Source: Onstottus_B arcticum
GTDB lineage: Bacteria; Acidobacteriota; Blastocatellia; UBA7656
NCBI GenBank assembly: GCA_038040485.1
Contig: JBBPIE010000009.1
Span: 145,073 to 209,072, forward strand
DNA length: 64,000 nt
Direction: 5' to 3'
Below the pieces are notes generated by a model. It was not told the DNA's origin, searched no databases, and saw nothing but the letters and a program-made list of their open reading frames with translations. Positions 8,693 to 18,439 of this stretch are shown piece by piece; the first letter of the stretch is position 1, and every line of letters starts with the position of its first letter. Made by a program: the position numbers and the translations under genes.

Positions 8693-9811
8693 ATGCGAAC
8701 TAAAAAGAACTCGCCCAAAAACTTTGTGATAAAACACGGGATGAACGTACTGCTAGTCTTCGTTCCGATCGCGGTGATTTTGCACTATGCGCACGCGCCG
8801 GGGTTCTGGGTCTTTGCCGCGTCCGGCGTTGCGATCGTACCGCTAGCTGGCTGGATGGGCCGCGCGACCGAAGCGCTTGCCGAGAAGTTAGGCGCAGGCA
8901 TCGGCGGTTTGTTGAACGCGACGTTCGGCAACGCAGCCGAGATGATCATCGCGTTTCAGGGCCTGCGCGCCGGCCTGACCGAAGTGGTGAAGGCTTCGAT
9001 CACCGGCTCGATTCTCGGAAACATCCTGCTGGTTCTCGGGCTTAGCATTCTGGGCGGCGGCTTGAAGCACAGGACCCAAAAGTTCAACACCACCGCGGCT
9101 ACGATGAGCGCGACGTTGATGGCCTTGAGCGCGATTGGGCTTATGGTGCCCGCGGTGTTTCATTTGATCACCGGAGGCCAAGTCGCGCAGGAACGCGAGC
9201 GGGCCGAAGCAAACCTCAGCCTCGAAATCTCCGTCGTCTTGTTTGCGACCTATCTTCTGAGCCTGATCTTCACGCTACGAACTCACAAAGACTTGTATCT
9301 TGGAACCAGCCACCCGCACGACGAAGCAGTATCGATGCGCCCGAAGACTGCGGCGCTGATTCTTGTGGTGGCAACAGGGTTCATTGCGTGGATGAGCGAG
9401 TTGCTGGTTGGGGCGGTCGAGCCGGCTTCCAAAGCGCTGGGGCTCACTGAAGTCTTCGTCGGCGTGATTCTTGTCGCGATAGTCGGCAACGCCGCCGAGC
9501 ACAGCACTGCAATCATGGTGGCGCTTAAGAACCAGATGGACCTGGCTTATCACATCGCGGTGGGATCTAGCATGCAGATCGCGCTGTTCGTGGCTCCGGC
9601 GCTGGTCTTTCTGAGCTACGCGATCGGGCGTCCGATGAACTTGTTGTTCACAAGTTTCGAAGTCGTGACGGTTGGGCTTGCGGTGCTGATAGTGAGCCTT
9701 GTCGCGGTTGATGGCGAATCCAACTGGATGGAGGGAGTGCTGCTGCTGGCGGTCTACGTAATCTTCGCGATAGCATTTTTCTTCTTGCCGGCGAATCCAG
9801 TGGCGGGATGA
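8693..9811 (+). CDS. cax: Ca2+/H+ antiporter (CaCA family)
   Basis: A 372-residue inner-membrane protein with about eleven helices in two homologous halves. Each half has the c-repeat signature: NATFGNAAEMIIAFQGLR with SITGSILGNILLVLG in the first, and AIVGNAAEHSTAIMVALKN with AVGSSMQIALFVAP in the second. These acidic residues bind Ca2+ in the CAX family, which exports Ca2+ in exchange for protons. Length matches bacterial CAX proteins. AGAGGA precedes the ATG. Confidence 0.93.
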   Translation: MRTKKNSPKNFVIKHGMNVLLVFVPIAVILHYAHAPGFWVFAASGVAIVPLAGWMGRATEALAEKLGAGIGGLLNATFGNAAEMIIAFQGLRAGLTEVVKASITGSILGNILLVLGLSILGGGLKHRTQKFNTTAATMSATLMALSAIGLMVPAVFHLITGGQVAQERERAEANLSLEISVVLFATYLLSLIFTLRTHKDLYLGTSHPHDEAVSMRPKTAALILVVATGFIAWMSELLVGAVEPASKALGLTEVFVGVILVAIVGNAAEHSTAIMVALKNQMDLAYHIAVGSSMQIALFVAPALVFLSYAIGRPMNLLFTSFEVVTVGLAVLIVSLVAVDGESNWMEGVLLLAVYVIFAIAFFFLPANPVAG

Positions 9812-9856
9812 CTATGTCGTGAGAGAAGTCCGCCGCGCAATTCAGATCAAGAAAGC

Positions 9857-9882
9857 AAAAAGGGGAGCCGGCTGGCTCCCCT
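9857..9882 (-). terminator. Rho-independent terminator of the TonB receptor gene
   Basis: Read leftward, a 9-bp perfect stem (AGGGGAGCC/GGCTCCCCT) with a 4-nt loop is followed by five T. It lies 23 nt past the receptor stop codon. Confidence 0.85.
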
Positions 9883-9904
9883 AACAACTTTCGATGAACG
9901 AAAG

Positions 9905-12900
9905 TTAGAAGATGATCTTGCCGGCAAGCTGCACGTTGCGCCGCTCGGCCGTATTCGTCGACAGGCATTCCGGCCGGCCGAAGCAAGCCGGGACGAAAGT
10001 GGTACCTGCGATGTCGGCTTCACCACCGGAGATGTAAAGGTTTGCATGGTTGAGGACGTTGTAGGCTTCAAACCGGAACTGCAAGCTTACACGCTCGGTG
10101 ACCTTGAAGTTCTTGTACAACGCCATATCAGCGTTCCAGAAGCCTGGACGCCGGAAGACGTTGCGCTTACTCATGTCGGCTGGGAACGCCGGGAACTCAG
10201 ATAATCCAACCGAATCGGTGAACTGGTGGGACAAGCCGCTTAGGTCAATGAAATTGTAGCGATTGAGTCCCGTAGCAACCGAATTGCGGTCGACAGCTCC
10301 ATTGAAGTTAACCGGGCCATTCAACTCTGCACGCATAACGGCGTTGAATGCGTTCGAGCTGTCGTAAACCGAGAACGGAGTTCCGGTCCTGAGGTTAACG
10401 ATCCCGGTCAACTCCCATCCGTTTACCACCTGATTCGCCCAGCCTTTAGCACTACTGACATGAGGGATGTCCCAAACAAAGGTGCTGGTAAACCTGTGGC
10501 GCACGTCGAAGTCCGCATACCCATAGTCGAAATCGGGATTGAACGGATCCAGATAGCCAAGGTTGAACTGGTTTTGCGGCGCGCTGAAGGTGTCGCTAAG
10601 GTTGTCCTTCGCATTCGAGAAGGTATAGCGAGCCGTCATACGCACACCCTTGTTGCCCAGGTTGTTGCTGTCGAGCGAGAGGATCAGCGCATTGTAGTTC
10701 GACCGCCCATCGCTGCCTCGCCAGTTGATGCTGCTCGGTCCGGATAGGTTGAGACGATTGAAAGCGCGAGCATCGCCGAGATAAACCGACCCACCGCCAT
10801 CTCGATTGATGTTCGCGATGGAGTAGAGGTTTTTGCCTGCTGATCCTGTGTACTCGGCAGAAACTATCGTGTTGGTCATCAGCCGGTGCTGCAGTGCGCC
10901 GCTCCAGAAATGAGCATAGGCATTGACGATGTCGGGATCAACAGCGCGCAAGCTGGATGGAGGAAATGACTTGGTTATTCCGCTCCCGGACAACGGCCCG
11001 AAGTTTTCGAGCGTAACCGGCAGGGTAGGTACATCAACCCCGTTAGCGACGGCTACTGTGGCGTAGTTCGGCGGATTCTGGATCACGTTGAACGTGACAT
11101 TGCCGAAATTGCGTTCGTAGGCCATGCCGTAACCGCCTCTGACGCTGGTCTGTCCATTGCCAAAAACGTCCCAGGCAAAGCCCACCCGGGGGGCAAAGTT
11201 ATTCTTGTCCACAGCCCAGAGTTTGCCGATCGGACTATCCTGAGCCAGCATGATGCGGCCGTTGCGAATCTGCTCGAAACGGTTGGCACCCGAGCCGAGG
11301 TAGAAGTTCGAATCAAGGGATTGATCCGCGTTGTGCTGAGTGCCGTAGTACTCGTAGCGAATGCCAAGGTTAAACGTGAGTCTCGGCTTAACTTTCCACG
11401 AGTCATTAAAGTACGCCGCCCATTCGTGGTAGCGGTTGCTGCGGCTGAAGTTCGGCGAAGTCAGCGGCGTCTGCAGCGTGCATTCCGGTGTTACGATCCT
11501 GGCGCCAGTGGCCAGATCAACAGAACAAGGGAACTTTCCTTGTGGGAAGACTGCGACGGTGAACCGGGCTAGCTGTCCGTCTATGAAGTTGCCCAGCGCT
11601 TGTGCCTGTGTGTTCCCGAGCCTTGCATCGGCGTATTCATACGCACCGAAAGTGCGGTTGTCTCGAATGTGAACGTACTGGCCTCCAAACCGGAGTTGGT
11701 GGTTGCCGCGCGTCCAGTTCACGTCCTGATACAACTGAAGAAAGTTCTGTGGGCCTCCAAATGGAATGCCGTTCCCCGGGGAATCCGGCAGGTAGCCGGG
11801 GAACCTTATGATGTTTCCGTTGAGCAACTGGTGACCCGGAACGTCATCAACATACAAAGTCGGAACGAGCGGCTGATCGCCGAGAGGTTGGTTGCCATAG
11901 ATTCGGTTGAACACAACCTTGGTTTGCGAAACGATATTCGGCGAGAAGGAGTGAGTCATCGAGGTCAGGTAATTCTGGTTTCGTCCTTCAATGCCGGTGT
12001 TGAAACCCTCATACGGGCTGAAGCTATTAAAGCCCGAGGGATTCGCAAACTCCTGGAAAGCGCCGCGGATGTAGATCTGCGTCCTGTCACTCCAGTTGTA
12101 GTCAAGCCGGCCAACCGTCTGCCAGTCGTTGACCGGGATTCCGCCGCCGAGGTCCTGCGCTCTCTGAGCACGAACCTGTCCGAAGGCCGGAAGCCCGCCC
12201 GCCAGTGCAGCGAATGAATTGAGCGGGTTACCGGTAGCAGCGTCAAAGAAATTGTTCCGGCCAAGAGCATTTATTACCTGGTTAACGCTCAGAACCTGGC
12301 CGTTGATCGGAGTGCCAAGCTGAAAAGCGTTGAAGTAGGTTCTTGTGTTTGCATTCGACGCCGCGAGGAGTTGCGAAGTCGGAACGAGGCTGATCTCTTC
12401 TCCGGTGCTCCGAACGCGTGTCCATTCTGTGCTGCTAAAGAAGAACAGCTTGTCCTTGATTACCCTGCCACCAACGGAATAGCCAAATTGGTTGCGAGTG
12501 AAAACGCCCTTCGCTATGCCGTTGGCGTTGTTGTCGAACCCGTTGGATGCAAGAGCCGAAATGCGATTGAACTCGTACAGCGAGCCATGGAAAGTATTCG
12601 ATCCGGCTCTGGTCGCCACGTTGACGATTCCTCCGGACGCGCGTCCGTATTCAGCCGAAAAGTTGCTGGTGATAACTTGAAACTCCTGAACCGAATCGAG
12701 AGGAACACTCTGACCGATTGTCGCGGTAAACGTATCAACGTTCTCACCGCCATCCAGCAGTATGTTGGTGCTTGCGGATCGCTGACCGTTGATAGAAAAG
12801 CCGGTGCCTCGCGCATTGGTTCCCTCGACATCGGTCGCATTGCCTGAAATGCCAACCAATGCATACGGGTTACGCGTTAAGGTGGGCAGCTCGGTGATCT

Positions 12901-13354
12901 GCCTTTGCGAGACGGTGTCGGAGAGCTGTTGCGTCTGCGTGTTGACTTCCACGCCGCCTTCCCCAGCCACGACCGTCACCGACTCGCTGGTGCCGGTTGG
13001 TGAGAGCGCCGCGTCGATAGTTACCTTTGACCCTACCGTAACCTGCGCCTGCTGCTTAAACGGTGCGAAGCCACCGCCGCCCGTGACCGTGATGTCATAT
13101 ATACCTGGCTGCAGATTGGTGAAGGTCGCATTGCCTTCGTCGTTAGTGGTCGCCGTCCGCTCGGCATTTGTCGCCGCTGACTTGACGGTGACCGTCGCGC
13201 CTGAAACGACCCCGCCTTGAGGATCCGATGCTTTTACAGTTAGCTGGCCGGTCTCGGCTTGTGCGAACGCGCCGACCGGACCAACTGACAACACGAGAAA
13301 AACTGTTAGGAGACTTGCGACTGCCTCCCGCAGTGTCTTTCCTTTGAGATTCAT
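9905..13354 (-). CDS. TonB-dependent receptor with carboxypeptidase-regulatory-like domain
   Basis: A 1149-residue outer-membrane protein. After a signal peptide (ASLLTVFLVLSVGPVGAFAQ) comes a carboxypeptidase-regulatory-like beta-sandwich (GQLTVKASDPQGGVVSGATV ... NLQPGIYDITVTG, residues about 35-125), a plug domain (ITELPTLTRNPYALV ... INGQRSASTNILLDGGENVD ... FSAEYGRASGGIVNVATRAG) and a beta-barrel to the end, which finishes with phenylalanine as expected for BAM substrates. Such receptors are abundant in Acidobacteria and import large nutrients, often carbohydrates. The ATG at 13354 has GGAGGAA upstream. Ligand unknown. Confidence 0.93.
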   Translation of the reverse strand: MNLKGKTLREAVASLLTVFLVLSVGPVGAFAQAETGQLTVKASDPQGGVVSGATVTVKSAATNAERTATTNDEGNATFTNLQPGIYDITVTGGGGFAPFKQQAQVTVGSKVTIDAALSPTGTSESVTVVAGEGGVEVNTQTQQLSDTVSQRQITELPTLTRNPYALVGISGNATDVEGTNARGTGFSINGQRSASTNILLDGGENVDTFTATIGQSVPLDSVQEFQVITSNFSAEYGRASGGIVNVATRAGSNTFHGSLYEFNRISALASNGFDNNANGIAKGVFTRNQFGYSVGGRVIKDKLFFFSSTEWTRVRSTGEEISLVPTSQLLAASNANTRTYFNAFQLGTPINGQVLSVNQVINALGRNNFFDAATGNPLNSFAALAGGLPAFGQVRAQRAQDLGGGIPVNDWQTVGRLDYNWSDRTQIYIRGAFQEFANPSGFNSFSPYEGFNTGIEGRNQNYLTSMTHSFSPNIVSQTKVVFNRIYGNQPLGDQPLVPTLYVDDVPGHQLLNGNIIRFPGYLPDSPGNGIPFGGPQNFLQLYQDVNWTRGNHQLRFGGQYVHIRDNRTFGAYEYADARLGNTQAQALGNFIDGQLARFTVAVFPQGKFPCSVDLATGARIVTPECTLQTPLTSPNFSRSNRYHEWAAYFNDSWKVKPRLTFNLGIRYEYYGTQHNADQSLDSNFYLGSGANRFEQIRNGRIMLAQDSPIGKLWAVDKNNFAPRVGFAWDVFGNGQTSVRGGYGMAYERNFGNVTFNVIQNPPNYATVAVANGVDVPTLPVTLENFGPLSGSGITKSFPPSSLRAVDPDIVNAYAHFWSGALQHRLMTNTIVSAEYTGSAGKNLYSIANINRDGGGSVYLGDARAFNRLNLSGPSSINWRGSDGRSNYNALILSLDSNNLGNKGVRMTARYTFSNAKDNLSDTFSAPQNQFNLGYLDPFNPDFDYGYADFDVRHRFTSTFVWDIPHVSSAKGWANQVVNGWELTGIVNLRTGTPFSVYDSSNAFNAVMRAELNGPVNFNGAVDRNSVATGLNRYNFIDLSGLSHQFTDSVGLSEFPAFPADMSKRNVFRRPGFWNADMALYKNFKVTERVSLQFRFEAYNVLNHANLYISGGEADIAGTTFVPACFGRPECLSTNTAERRNVQLAGKIIF

Positions 13355-13432
13355 TTGGTCTATTCCTCCAAAGAGTTGTGGTAGCTGTGCAAAGAACGAC
13401 TCACGAGTGAGCGATTCTTCGGCTACCGGCAT

Positions 13433-13873
13433 TCCAGGCTGTCAGACAGGAAGATTTGACAATTAACTGGTGGGCGCTCCGGAAAGGGTTGCGCACGAAA
13501 TCTGGTTTCGTCGCCTGTCGGGTTTCCTCGTTCTGGTGACGTGTCCCTTTGATGGAGCTATCCCAAGGTGTTTCCTAGACCTTCCTCACTGGGAACCAGG
13601 ATGAGAGCACGGGTTCCTATCTTTTGCTGGCTTGCCTTATTGACAAGAGTTTGGACACGACTGGCTTTTGCTAAGGCAAGTTGGGTGCCTAATCGGCGAT
13701 TTGGGGAAGTGGAGGACAAACTCTACAATCGTGAAACTTATGAGAGCTGTATAAGGCTGCAACCTCGAGTTGGATTTCAAAATTCTGGATAAATCTCCGA
13801 AAGGATGGAGATGCGCCGGCCCAAGTACGCGACAACGATGGATTGGTTTTGCTCGTCGCCTTAAGCGGCGCGC
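13433..13873. other. Gene-free intergenic stretch upstream of the TonB receptor
   Basis: About 440 nt without a supported gene. It holds a 9-nt inverted repeat, CTTGCCTTA at 13631 and TAAGGCAAG at 13672, but no convincing leftward promoter box could be assigned. It should hold the receptor promoter. Confidence 0.5.
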
Positions 13874-15352
13874 CTATTGTGGGTCCGCCTGAATAGGCGC
13901 CTTGAGCCCGACCGAAGGCGGCTCGACCCGGCGGAGCGCAATCAAGCTGACGACTGTGATCGCACTTAGCACCCCGGTCATCAGAAGCAGGCCATCAACT
14001 CCGTTCCATTGCGCGAATGGCCCGCCGATCGCGGTGCCTGCAAGTTGGCCTATTCCCAGAAAGACCGAATAGAGCCCCATGATCGATCCCCGGTCCGCGG
14101 TGTAGCTCTCGGTCGCATCCGCTAAATAGGTCAACGCCGCCGGAGTAAAGCCGCTCAATACCAGCACCTCGATCAACAGCGCTCCAAGTAACGCATAGTA
14201 GAAGGGGCTCGAGAACGAGCCGAGATGATTCAAGGCATAGACCGTCAACAACAGCGCGAACAATGCTACGGTCGAAACAAGCATCACGCTGGTCTTGCGA
14301 TAACGGCCCAGCACGAAGCTCCAAACCAGCAATCCAACCGCAAAGAAAAATGCCAGCGTCGCGAAACCATTGCCGTATTTTTCCGGGGCGATCGTTCCAG
14401 TCAATAGTTGGCCGTCGAAGTGGTCTTTGCCGGTCATCAATCCCACGCTGTTGTTGGTCCACAGACCTATGATCGCAAAGATCGAAACCCACGCTGGAAT
14501 GAACATCCAAACGGCGGGCGACTTCACGATCTCCCAATAGTGACCAAGCTTCTTGCGCGCGGCAGCAGCGTGCGGGACTAGTTGAGCGGGCGCCTCGCGT
14601 GCCGGACGCCTGACATCCCTCAACCCCCAAACGAATATCGCCAGAGCGGCAAGGTAGATCAGCGCATTGATGCCGAACGCGGGGCTTATGACGTGGATTC
14701 CTGCAATCGTGCGCGGCTCGCCGAGGAACTTCCACAAGTAGCCGCCCGCAATCGCGCCCACCGCTGTGCCGCCCACTAGCGTCAAATCGAAGAACCCGAT
14801 GATTCGGGCGCGGAGCGTCGGCCGCCCGACGGTTGCCTCCGAGATGTAGCCAAGCGTGGCTGGTATCGAGCTGCCGGTGGACAACCCCGCAAGCAACCGA
14901 GTGAACACCAGAAGCCAAATCACTATCGTCATCGAAGTGATCAGAACCGCTACGGCGCCCAGCAACGGGCCGAGGATGATAAAGAGTTTGCGGCCGTAGC
15001 GGTCGCTCATCGCTCCCAGCACAAGCGCGCCAAGCAGTTCGGTCACGAAGAAAGACGCAAGCACATATCCCCGGGTCGTGTAAGAGATGTAATAGTGCCG
15101 CTCGCTTATTGCCTCGAGATGGAACTGAATCATCTGGGTCATCGTCTGGGCCGCGAGGCGCAGCACGAGACTTCCCACGAGGACCGCGATCAGCGAGCGC
15201 AGAAGCCTAGTCGCAATTCGCCGGCGCAAGGAAGGTGGTTTTGGGGGACGCACGCCGGGCGCCGGAACTGGACTCGAAACAACTGCGGTGGGAGGCTCAA
15301 CGGAAGTGGGAGAATCGCTCGGAGCGGGTCGATGTTCTGCAGCCGGGTTCAC
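13874..15352 (-). CDS. MFS transporter
   Basis: A 492-residue major facilitator with a 45-residue proline-rich cytosolic N-terminus followed by about twelve helices. The loop 2-3 motif is clear (LGAMSDRYGRKLFIILGPL) and the second half carries AGTAIGGPFAQ. The start is a GTG with AAGGA seven bases upstream. Substrate is not readable; drug or metabolite efflux is possible. It follows the cyclophilin gene by about 110 nt in the same direction. Confidence 0.85.
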   Translation of the reverse strand: MNPAAEHRPAPSDSPTSVEPPTAVVSSPVPAPGVRPPKPPSLRRRIATRLLRSLIAVLVGSLVLRLAAQTMTQMIQFHLEAISERHYYISYTTRGYVLASFFVTELLGALVLGAMSDRYGRKLFIILGPLLGAVAVLITSMTIVIWLLVFTRLLAGLSTGSSIPATLGYISEATVGRPTLRARIIGFFDLTLVGGTAVGAIAGGYLWKFLGEPRTIAGIHVISPAFGINALIYLAALAIFVWGLRDVRRPAREAPAQLVPHAAAARKKLGHYWEIVKSPAVWMFIPAWVSIFAIIGLWTNNSVGLMTGKDHFDGQLLTGTIAPEKYGNGFATLAFFFAVGLLVWSFVLGRYRKTSVMLVSTVALFALLLTVYALNHLGSFSSPFYYALLGALLIEVLVLSGFTPAALTYLADATESYTADRGSIMGLYSVFLGIGQLAGTAIGGPFAQWNGVDGLLLMTGVLSAITVVSLIALRRVEPPSVGLKAPIQADPQ

Positions 15353-15461
15353 TTCATTTCCTTCGCCGGGACTTGGGGTCCGGGACTCTGAGCGCAGGAG
15401 GGGCTTCCGATGCGGGTTTCATGTCCGGCGCGCCCAGCTTGCGAAGGCCACGCCGGAACCG

Positions 15462-16115
15462 TCATTGCTGAATGTAAACCTTGTTCATCTTGACCGGCGT
15501 CACCGGGAGGCTGTTTTCTCCAGTGGGCTGCGTTGTCGTCGGCGCGGTGGCTATCTTGTCGATCACGTTCATGCCTTCGATGACCCGTCCGAAGACCGTG
15601 TAGTTCGCGGGCAACTGGCTAAGGGGCCGATCGCCGTGCATCACGAAAAACTGACTTGTTGCCGTCTCCGGCCTTCCCTTGTTTGCCATCGCCAATTGGC
15701 CGCGTTTGTAGCCGCCTTGATAGAGCGGCGAGTTGATATCGATCTCGTTTGGCAGCCGTCCTCCATCCGCGGTTTGTCCGCCTTTGCCGCTTCCAGTCGG
15801 GTCGCCGCCCTGGATCATGAATCCGCTCATGACGCGGTGAAAGATGACGCCGTTGTAAAAGCCCCGCTCGGCAAGCAGCCGGAAATTCTCGGCCGTCTTC
15901 GGAGCTTCGTTCTCGAGCAGCTCTACTTTTACAGTGCCGAGATCGGTCTCGATTACGGCAATGGGGTTCTTCTGATTCGGGTTGCGGGCAGCCGTGGCGC
16001 CGGGCTTTGGTTGCTCGGATTTGTCGGTGCCGCAAGCGGTGAGCACCAGACCTGAGATCAACACGGCGAGAATGATCGCCGGCTTGAGGATCGAACTTCC
16101 GCGCGTTTCCTTCAT
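15462..16115 (-). CDS. Cyclophilin-type peptidyl-prolyl isomerase lipoprotein
   Basis: A 217-residue lipoprotein. The signal (ILKPAIILAVLISGLVLTAC) ends with the lipobox LTAC, so the mature protein is anchored to a membrane with the domain in the periplasm. The cyclophilin core shows FYNGVIFHRVMSGFMIQGGD, GQLAMANKGRPETATSQFFV and VFGRVIEGMNVIDKI, including the active-site FHR and Q-G-G-D positions. It probably catalyses proline isomerisation in exported proteins. ATG at 16115 chosen because the lipoprotein signal starts there. Confidence 0.92.
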   Translation of the reverse strand: MKETRGSSILKPAIILAVLISGLVLTACGTDKSEQPKPGATAARNPNQKNPIAVIETDLGTVKVELLENEAPKTAENFRLLAERGFYNGVIFHRVMSGFMIQGGDPTGSGKGGQTADGGRLPNEIDINSPLYQGGYKRGQLAMANKGRPETATSQFFVMHGDRPLSQLPANYTVFGRVIEGMNVIDKIATAPTTTQPTGENSLPVTPVKMNKVYIQQ

Positions 16116-16240
16116 CGGCCTACGTCCTCCAATGCAGAAGCGGCGAACGCCGGCGCAAGATGCGAACTTGCTCACGCCTCTTCGCCCGCCGCTTGAATTC
16201 ATTAACTCTCAGCCAGAGACAAATCGAACGCCAACGCATT

Positions 16241-16639
16241 CTACTTTGCGGTTGGGTGATCCTTCTTGTACTTCTCGACGCAGTGATCGCAGCAGAAGTA
16301 GACCTTGCGGCCTTCGAATTCCACGGACTTTGTCTTGTCGATCGGCTCAGCTGAGACGGGGCAGACTTCGTTGATCTTGATCAGCTCGCGCTCTTCCTTG
16401 GACATCTTTGCGACGAACGGTTCCGGGTTCTTTTTGAACTCGTTGACGCAGCCTTCGCAACAGACATAGACGTACTGGCCGTTGTATTCGGCGCGGTACT
16501 TCTCGCTGACCGGGCCCCCGCTGACCGGGCAAAGTTTATTTGTTACCTGCTTTTTTTCAGTCTCATCGGCTGCCGCGCCAATCGCCGCCGCGCCGGCAAT
16601 AAGCATCAGCAAAAAGAACGCAACTGTAATCCTACGCAT
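16241..16639 (-). CDS. Secreted protein with two YHS-like metal-binding domains
   Basis: A 132-residue secreted protein. Signal peptide MRRITVAFFLLMLIAGAAA, then two homologous YHS/TRASH-like units: CPVSGGPVSEKYRAEYNGQY with VCCEGCVNEFKKNP, and CPVSAEPIDKTKSVEFEGRK with FCCDHCVEKYKKDHP. Each keeps C-P-V-S and a C-C-x-x-C cluster, which bind metal (often copper or other soft metals) in this family. A periplasmic metal chaperone or sensor role is inferred; no metal transporter is adjacent. Confidence 0.85.
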   Translation of the reverse strand: MRRITVAFFLLMLIAGAAAIGAAADETEKKQVTNKLCPVSGGPVSEKYRAEYNGQYVYVCCEGCVNEFKKNPEPFVAKMSKEERELIKINEVCPVSAEPIDKTKSVEFEGRKVYFCCDHCVEKYKKDHPTAK

Positions 16640-16763
16640 AAGGCTTCTCTTGCTCCTTGGTGTTGTAGATCGGCTGAGCTTCAGCCAAGAACGGATTATA
16701 CAGACTGGCTTGAGATCGCGCAAAGCCGGGGGCTGTCTTGACTGTTTTCACAGCGAAACGACT

Positions 16764-16843
16764 AACCGCCAAGCCGCAAAGAACGCCAAGGGTCTCATTG
16801 AGCTCTTGTTGCCGTTCTTGGCGCTCTTTGCGGCTTGGCGGTT
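16764..16843. repeat. Dispersed inverted repeat, family R3, copy 1
   Basis: Arms AACCGCCAAGCCGCAAAG... and its complement ...TTGGCGGTT form a 27-30-bp imperfect hairpin with a loop of about 22 nt. Other copies at 41039-41108 and, cut by the window end, from 63957. Confidence 0.85.
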
Positions 16844-16907
16844 TTCCGCGTCAAGCAACAAACAAATAGGGCAGTACTCAAACAGGCGGGAAACCAGCCT
16901 CGCGGAT

Positions 16908-17318
16908 TCAATGCAAGTAAATTTCAACCGCGCGGTTTTGAAGCTGCGGATCGTATATGACCGAGACGACGTCGCCTTCGTTCAACTCGGCCGCAGTGAT
17001 CGTTTCGTCGTCGCGCGAGTCTTCGGAAAGCAAGCCGAGCAAGTCTGCTCCTCCCTCGCGTTGAACGGCGCTGCCCACGAGATCGTTGTCGCGCGCAAAC
17101 ACGATCACTTCGGGAAACTCCTTTGCGGGTTTCACGGTGATCAGCAACGAGCCCTTCGCCGGCGACGTTATCTTCACGACTTCGCCTCGAACCGCAAGAA
17201 GCTGTCTGACGGCGGGTCTTTGTTGGCCAGTAGCCGCCGCCCCCGACGTGCCTTGCTGAGAAAAAGGCGCCGCGAGAAGGGTCAATCCAAGACTCAATAG
17301 CACAGCCGGAATTTGCAT
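16908..17318 (-). CDS. Secreted hypothetical protein
   Basis: A 136-residue protein with a signal peptide (MQIPAVLLSLGLTLLAAPFS), then a beta-rich domain (LAVRGEVVKITSPAKGSLLITVKP ... GDVVSVIYDPQ, split by an acidic loop near residues 95-110). The pattern resembles small OB-like or copper-associated periplasmic domains, but I recognise no family. ATG at 17318 chosen over an upstream TTG because the signal peptide starts there. Confidence 0.65.
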   Translation of the reverse strand: MQIPAVLLSLGLTLLAAPFSQQGTSGAAATGQQRPAVRQLLAVRGEVVKITSPAKGSLLITVKPAKEFPEVIVFARDNDLVGSAVQREGGADLLGLLSEDSRDDETITAAELNEGDVVSVIYDPQLQNRAVEIYLH

Positions 17319-17474
17319 AGTATTTGTGACCTGCAACGCTCGAAGACGTTTGTCGCGGCGTTCATCCGGCCGGGGAGGCGTGAACAGCAGCTATGCTACT
17401 ACTCCGTGTGAATAGCTTCAAGGTTAGCGACGAGAAAACTGTGTTCGTGAACTACTCATTTGCCGCTCCGCCGT

Positions 17475-17686
17475 CGAGGATGGATAGAGGATAGAGGATA
17501 GAGGATAGAGGATCGTGAATGGATAGAGGATAGAGGATAGAGGATAGAGGATCGTGATCTACAAAGCCTCGATCTTCGATCCCCCATCCTCGATCTTCTT
17601 TATCTTCCATCCTCGATCTTCGATCCTCTATCCTCCATCCTCTATCCTCCATCCTCTATCCTCCATCCTCTATCCTCTATCCCCCG
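17475..17686. repeat. Tandem-unit hairpin (GATAGAG unit), longest copy
   Basis: About 95 nt of repeated GGATAGA faces about 100 nt of TCTATCC/TCGATCT repeats on the other side, separated by about 20 nt: a very long purine/pyrimidine-asymmetric hairpin. The 460-nt gap from 17319 to 17779 otherwise shows no gene. Confidence 0.9.
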
Positions 17687-17779
17687 CCAGCGTCTGGTTG
17701 CGGCTTCGCGACGCCGTATGCTAGACATTCCTTGTGTATATGAATTCCAATTTACGAAAGCAGGATAGGACGGGGAGTT

Positions 17780-18382
17780 ATGAGGGGAAAGATCACCATC
17801 TTTATCGATGGCAACAATCTATTTCATGCGGCAAGGTCGGTTGGAGTCGAGATTGACTATGCAAAGTTTTTGAACTTCCTTCGGGGCGACGCTCCGCTTC
17901 TACGCGCGTTCTTCTACACCGGTGTTGACGAGAAAGCAGAACGACAACAAGGGTTTCTGCTGTGGATGCGTAGGAATGGATACCGCGTCGTCGAGAAGGA
18001 ACTGAAGACCTTTGCTGACGGAACCAAGAAGGCAAACCTGGACGTCGAGATCGCAGTCGATATGTTGTCTCTTGCGGACAAGTACGACACGGCAGTGCTG
18101 GTGTCGGGCGACGAAGACTTTGCTTACGCGATAAACGCCGTGGCCTACAAGGGCGTGCGAGTTGAACTCGCAGGCTTTCGCGGTAATACCAGTCCGCGCT
18201 TGATCGACGTAGCCGACCAGTTCATCGAGCTGGACTCACACCTGGAAGAAATAACCAAGGCCGACAGCCGGTTCAATTACCACAACAATCATCACTCCGG
18301 GAGCCATCACGCCCGCAACAGCGGGACCTTCACGCGGGTTCGGGACGACGAGCATCAGTCCGAAGAAGTTGCCACGGAATAG
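17780..18382 (+). CDS. NYN-domain (LabA/DUF88-like) predicted ribonuclease
   Basis: A 200-residue protein. The PIN-like NYN fold is shown by three acidic clusters: ITIFIDGNNLFHAAR (residues 5-20), NLDVEIAVDML (about 85-95) and VLVSGDEDFAYAINA (about 106-120). NYN proteins are predicted or shown metal-dependent RNases. The last 45 residues are His/Asn-rich and disordered (NYHNNHHSGSHHARN), perhaps metal or RNA binding. GGGGAG precedes the ATG. It stands alone between a long repeat hairpin and the leftward Dpp genes. Confidence 0.88.
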   Translation: MRGKITIFIDGNNLFHAARSVGVEIDYAKFLNFLRGDAPLLRAFFYTGVDEKAERQQGFLLWMRRNGYRVVEKELKTFADGTKKANLDVEIAVDMLSLADKYDTAVLVSGDEDFAYAINAVAYKGVRVELAGFRGNTSPRLIDVADQFIELDSHLEEITKADSRFNYHNNHHSGSHHARNSGTFTRVRDDEHQSEEVATE

Positions 18383-18439
18383 CCGATTCTTTTCCTGACT
18401 GCAACCGGGTTTCGCGCGCAGCCACGGTAGCCGCGCCCA

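Noticed and set aside
12789..13220. 143-codon rightward frame
   Set aside because: Antisense to the well-supported TonB receptor gene.
13568..13792. 74-codon rightward frame in the gap before the TonB receptor
   Set aside because: No ribosome site, no family and no coding bias.
17452..17652. Leftward 66-codon frame of DRGWRIED-type repeats
   Set aside because: It is translation of the GATAGAG repeat; no ribosome site or family.
17475..17686. CRISPR array
   Set aside because: Units are 7 nt, contiguous and inverted in the second half; no spacers or cas genes.
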